Assembly: GCA_003532195.1 (NCBI GenBank)
Contig: DOFA01000095.1
Location: forward strand, 3,941-11,813
DNA from: Clostridiales bacterium
GTDB taxonomy: Bacteria; Bacillota; Clostridia; Saccharofermentanales; UBA5734
Reading direction: 5' to 3'
Length of the DNA: 7,873 nt
This document shows positions 5,701-7,873 of the stretch, in pieces (positions within the stretch are counted from its first letter, which is position 1; every line of letters starts with the position of its first letter). The notes beneath the pieces are model-generated. The model made no database searches and was not told where the DNA came from. It saw nothing but the letters and a program-made list of their open reading frames with translations. A program made the translations under genes and the position numbers.

Positions 5701-7686
5701 TTAGCCGATATCCAGTTGGTCCAGATACAGATGGCCGTCCTGCTCGATATGCATTTTCCGTCCGGCCAGATTGTCACCGAGCAGAAGGTCGAAGGTGTCG
5801 AGCGTCGCCTGGGCGTCGGCCGGCATGACTTGAATCAGGCGCCGGCTTTCCGGATTCATCGTCGTTTGCCACATCATGTCCGGCTCATTTTCACCCAGGC
5901 CTTTCGAACGCTGGATGGTGCAGCGTTCAGCTCCCAGCTGAGCCAGCAGTTCGCTTTTTTCCTTTTCATTGTAGGCGAAAAAGGTATGTTCTTCCTTCTT
6001 GACGTGTTGGGTGATTTCAAACAAGGGCGATTCGGCGATGTAAACCTTCCCTTTTTCAATCAAGGTCGGCATCAGGCGAAATAGCATAGCCAGGATCAGT
6101 GTCCGGATCTGGAAACCGTCGACATCGGCATCTGTGCAGATGATCACTTTGCTCCAGCGCAGGCCGTTAAGATCAAAGGCTGACAAGTCGCGGTTATGGC
6201 GGGTCTGGATTTCAACGCCGCAGCCGAGGACCTTGATCAGGTCAACGATGATCTCGCTTTTAAAAATGACTTCATATCCGGCTTTCAGGCAGTTCAGGAT
6301 CTTGCCGCGCACCGGTATGATCGCCTGAAACTCGGCATTGCGGCCCATCTTGCAGGATCCGAGCGCTGAATCGCCTTCGACAATATACAATTCCCGGCGT
6401 TCCGGGTCGCGAGTGCGGCAGTCGACAAATTTTTTGACCCGGTTGATCATGTCAACGCTGCCCATTAGCTTTTTCTTGATGTTCAGCCTCTGCTTTTCCG
6501 CATTCTCGCGGCTGCGCTTGTTGATCAGGATCTGCTCGATGACCCGGTCCCCTTCCGACTTGTTCTCGATAAACCAGACCTCCAGCTTGCTGCGGAGCAT
6601 TTCGGTCATGAATTCCTGAATGTATTTATTATTGATCGCCTTTTTGGTCTGGTTCTCATAGCTGGTCTGGGTCGAAAAAGAACTGGCAACCAGAATCAGG
6701 CTGTCCTGAATGTCGGTAAAGGTGATTTTCGGTTCGTTGCCTTTATACTTGTCGCGCAGCTTGATCTGGCGGTCCAGTTCCGAAGTAAAAGCGCTGCGCA
6801 CGGCTTTGTCCGGCGAGCCGCCGTACTCCAGCCAGCTGGAGTTATGATAATACTCGATGCAATTGATTTCGTTATTAAAGCAGAATGCGATCCCGGATTT
6901 GACTTTGTATTCCGGCTTGTCGCTGCGGTCGCGGCCTTTGCCGCTGCCCTCAAACAGAACCGGCGAACTGATGCCGGCTTTGTTGTCCAGTTCACGGACA
7001 TACCCGAGAATCCCTTCCGGGTAATTAAAGGTGAAGCTTTCGCCGGATTCTTCATCATGAAGCAGAAAAACGATGTTGGCATTGATGACCGCCTGGCGCT
7101 TGAGCGTCGCCTGGTAATATTCCAGAGGTATGGAGATATCGGTGAAAACATCCCGGTCCGGGCGCCATTTCTGGATGGTTCCGGTTTTTTTCTGGCGCAC
7201 GGGTTCTTTGCCCAGGCCGCCGATGTTAACACCTTTTTCAAAGTGCAGCGTATGGCGGAAACCGTCCCGGACCACCGTCACATCAAAATACTCGGAAGCA
7301 TACTGGGTGGCGCAGGCGCCCAGGCCGTTCAATCCGAGGCTGTATTCATAGAATTCCCCGTCATTGTTGTTATATTTGCCGCCGGCATAGAGTTCGCAGA
7401 AAACCAGTTCCCAATTGAAGCGTTCCTCTTTCGGGTTGTAATCCAGCGGTATACCGCGGCCGTAATCGCGGATTTCGATCGACCCGTCCCTGAAGCGGGT
7501 GACTTCGATCTGGCTGCCGTATCCTTCCCGCGCCTCATCGATTGAGTTGGACAATATTTCAAAAAAGGAATGCTGACAGCCTTCAAGATCATCCGAACCA
7601 AAAATGACACCTGGACGCTGGCGGACCCGATCTGCTCCTTTGAGCGAGGATATGCTTTCATTATCGTAAATTTTGCTTTTGGACAT
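5701..7686 (-). CDS. parE: DNA topoisomerase IV subunit B (ParE)
   Basis: ATPase subunit of topoisomerase IV, partner of the adjacent ParC. From the ATG at 7686 it is 661 residues. The GHKL ATPase domain shows EILSNSIDEA with Glu43 and Asn47 (matching E. coli GyrB Glu42 and Asn46), the DYGRGIP motif with Asp74, and the ATP-lid GLNGLGA (118-124). The transducer domain carries the QTK loop at 346-348. The TOPRIM domain has EGDSA (437-441) and the metal-binding TDADVD (518-523). The C-terminus has QRSKGLGE and WQTTMNPESRR, diagnostic of GyrB/ParE. Several positions differ from textbook GyrB/ParE: GLNGLG for GLHGVG, EGDSALGS for EGDSAGGS, and DADVDGFQIR for DADVDGSHIR. From memory these are shared by a clostridial ParE lineage. 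The frame is open upstream to an ATG at 7761, but the likely promoter lies inside that extension, so 7686 is preferred. First gene of a parE-parC-deacetylase-like operon. Confidence 0.94.
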   Translation of the reverse strand: MSKSKIYDNESISSLKGADRVRQRPGVIFGSDDLEGCQHSFFEILSNSIDEAREGYGSQIEVTRFRDGSIEIRDYGRGIPLDYNPKEERFNWELVFCELYAGGKYNNNDGEFYEYSLGLNGLGACATQYASEYFDVTVVRDGFRHTLHFEKGVNIGGLGKEPVRQKKTGTIQKWRPDRDVFTDISIPLEYYQATLKRQAVINANIVFLLHDEESGESFTFNYPEGILGYVRELDNKAGISSPVLFEGSGKGRDRSDKPEYKVKSGIAFCFNNEINCIEYYHNSSWLEYGGSPDKAVRSAFTSELDRQIKLRDKYKGNEPKITFTDIQDSLILVASSFSTQTSYENQTKKAINNKYIQEFMTEMLRSKLEVWFIENKSEGDRVIEQILINKRSRENAEKQRLNIKKKLMGSVDMINRVKKFVDCRTRDPERRELYIVEGDSALGSCKMGRNAEFQAIIPVRGKILNCLKAGYEVIFKSEIIVDLIKVLGCGVEIQTRHNRDLSAFDLNGLRWSKVIICTDADVDGFQIRTLILAMLFRLMPTLIEKGKVYIAESPLFEITQHVKKEEHTFFAYNEKEKSELLAQLGAERCTIQRSKGLGENEPDMMWQTTMNPESRRLIQVMPADAQATLDTFDLLLGDNLAGRKMHIEQDGHLYLDQLDIG

Positions 7687-7690
7687 CAGG

Positions 7691-7697
7691 TCCTCCC
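7691..7697 (-). promoter_or_regulatory. ribosome binding site that decides the parE start
   Basis: On the minus strand GGGAGGA ends four bases before the ATG at 7686. The two upstream in-frame ATGs (7761 and 7749) have no comparable site. One lies upstream of the -10 box and the other overlaps it. Confidence 0.82.
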
Positions 7698-7747
7698 CTG
7701 CGTTTTGCCGATCGCCCGCCAGACTGCCGGCTAATCCAGCTTTTTCC

Positions 7748-7756
7748 ATTATACCA
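7748..7756 (-). promoter_or_regulatory. extended -10 promoter of the parE operon
   Basis: TGGTATAAT on the minus strand is a full consensus -10 box (7753-7748) preceded by the TGn extension. The hexamer 17 bases upstream (CCTGGG) is a poor -35, which the extended -10 may compensate for. Transcription would begin near 7741, giving a leader of about 55 bases to the parE ATG, in which I see no strong hairpin or known riboswitch. The promoter sits between the tRNA terminator and parE, so the operon has its own start. Confidence 0.65.
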
Positions 7757-7818
7757 CACAAAGATCCAGGCCCAGGCAGGTCCCGTTTCTGCCAGAGCCG
7801 GAAGTGGCCTGTTGCGTT

Positions 7819-7849
7819 AAAGAAGAAAACCGTTCTATGAACGGTTTTC
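7819..7849 (-). terminator. intrinsic terminator of the tRNA transcript
   Basis: An 11-bp perfect inverted repeat, GAAAACCGTTC with GAACGGTTTTC (7849-7839 and 7835-7825), encloses a three-base loop and is followed on the minus strand by TTCTTT (7824-7819). It starts on the base right after the tRNA CCA end. The A-rich 5' flank also allows some termination from the opposite direction. Confidence 0.85.
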
Positions 7850-7873
7850 TGGCGAGCCTAGGAGGACTCGAAC
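7850..7873 (-). tRNA. 3' end of a tRNA, cut by the window edge
   Basis: On the minus strand the last 24 bases read as a T-loop TTCGAGT (7872-7866), the T-stem strand CCTCC (7865-7861), the 3' acceptor strand TAGGCTC (7860-7854), a G discriminator (7853) and an encoded CCA (7852-7850). The first base, G at 7873, fits the end of a complementary T-stem. The anticodon arm is beyond the edge, so the isotype is unknown. The acceptor predicts a 5' end of GAGCCTA. A terminator follows immediately. Confidence 0.85.

Noticed and set aside
5350..6084. Plus-strand open frame of 244 codons spanning the parC-parE junction, and another of 250 codons at 2826-3578
   Set aside because: Both are antisense to well-supported genes and have no family signature; long antisense frames are common in GC-rich coding DNA.
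3451..7686. Assignment of the two topoisomerase genes as gyrase (gyrA/gyrB)
   Set aside because: The A subunit lacks a GyrA box and is of ParC length, and both proteins resemble clostridial ParE/ParC. Some doubt remains without a phylogeny.
1..7873. Search for mobile elements, CRISPR repeats, toxin-antitoxin or defence genes
   Set aside because: No direct-repeat array, transposase-like frame or defence motif seen; all long real frames are housekeeping or envelope genes.

Overview
The window looks like ordinary chromosome of a moderately GC-rich member of the Bacillota, most probably Clostridia. The evidence is the GGAGG-type ribosome binding sites, an aspartate kinase of the YclM (aspartokinase III) kind, a topoisomerase IV pair whose motif variants resemble clostridial ParE/ParC, and a membrane-anchored protein resembling a deacetylase-like family I recall from Clostridia. 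Genus and species cannot be read from the sequence. Nothing suggests a phage, plasmid, transposon or CRISPR array.

Layout, left to right. Positions 1-231 are a non-coding leader with a strong 10-bp inverted repeat near the left edge and a near-consensus sigma-A promoter (TTGAAA, 17-base spacer, TATAAT) at 179-207. The promoter drives the plus-strand aspartate kinase gene (232-1584). All other genes are on the minus strand. Reading right to left, these are the 3' end of a tRNA (7850-7873), its intrinsic terminator (7819-7849), an extended -10 promoter (7748-7756), parE (7686-5701), parC (5649-3451) and a gene for a membrane-anchored protein with a degenerate NodB-type deacetylase domain (3449-1581). 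The last gene converges on the kinase gene, and their stop codons overlap within a single TTAA, leaving no room for a dedicated terminator.

How the genes work together. ParE and ParC should form topoisomerase IV, which unlinks replicated chromosomes using ATP. The third gene starts one base after the parC stop, with its ribosome binding site inside parC, so it is very likely cotranscribed and translationally coupled. Its product should sit on the outside of the membrane, but the expected metal-binding and catalytic residues are replaced, so it is more likely a binding or structural pseudoenzyme than an active deacetylase. The aspartate kinase makes the first step toward lysine, threonine, methionine and diaminopimelate and is transcribed independently.

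I did not find a clearly new multi-gene system. The points most worth following are the degenerate deacetylase coupled to topoisomerase IV, a Gln at the quinolone-determining Ser position of ParC, and the terminator-free convergent junction.
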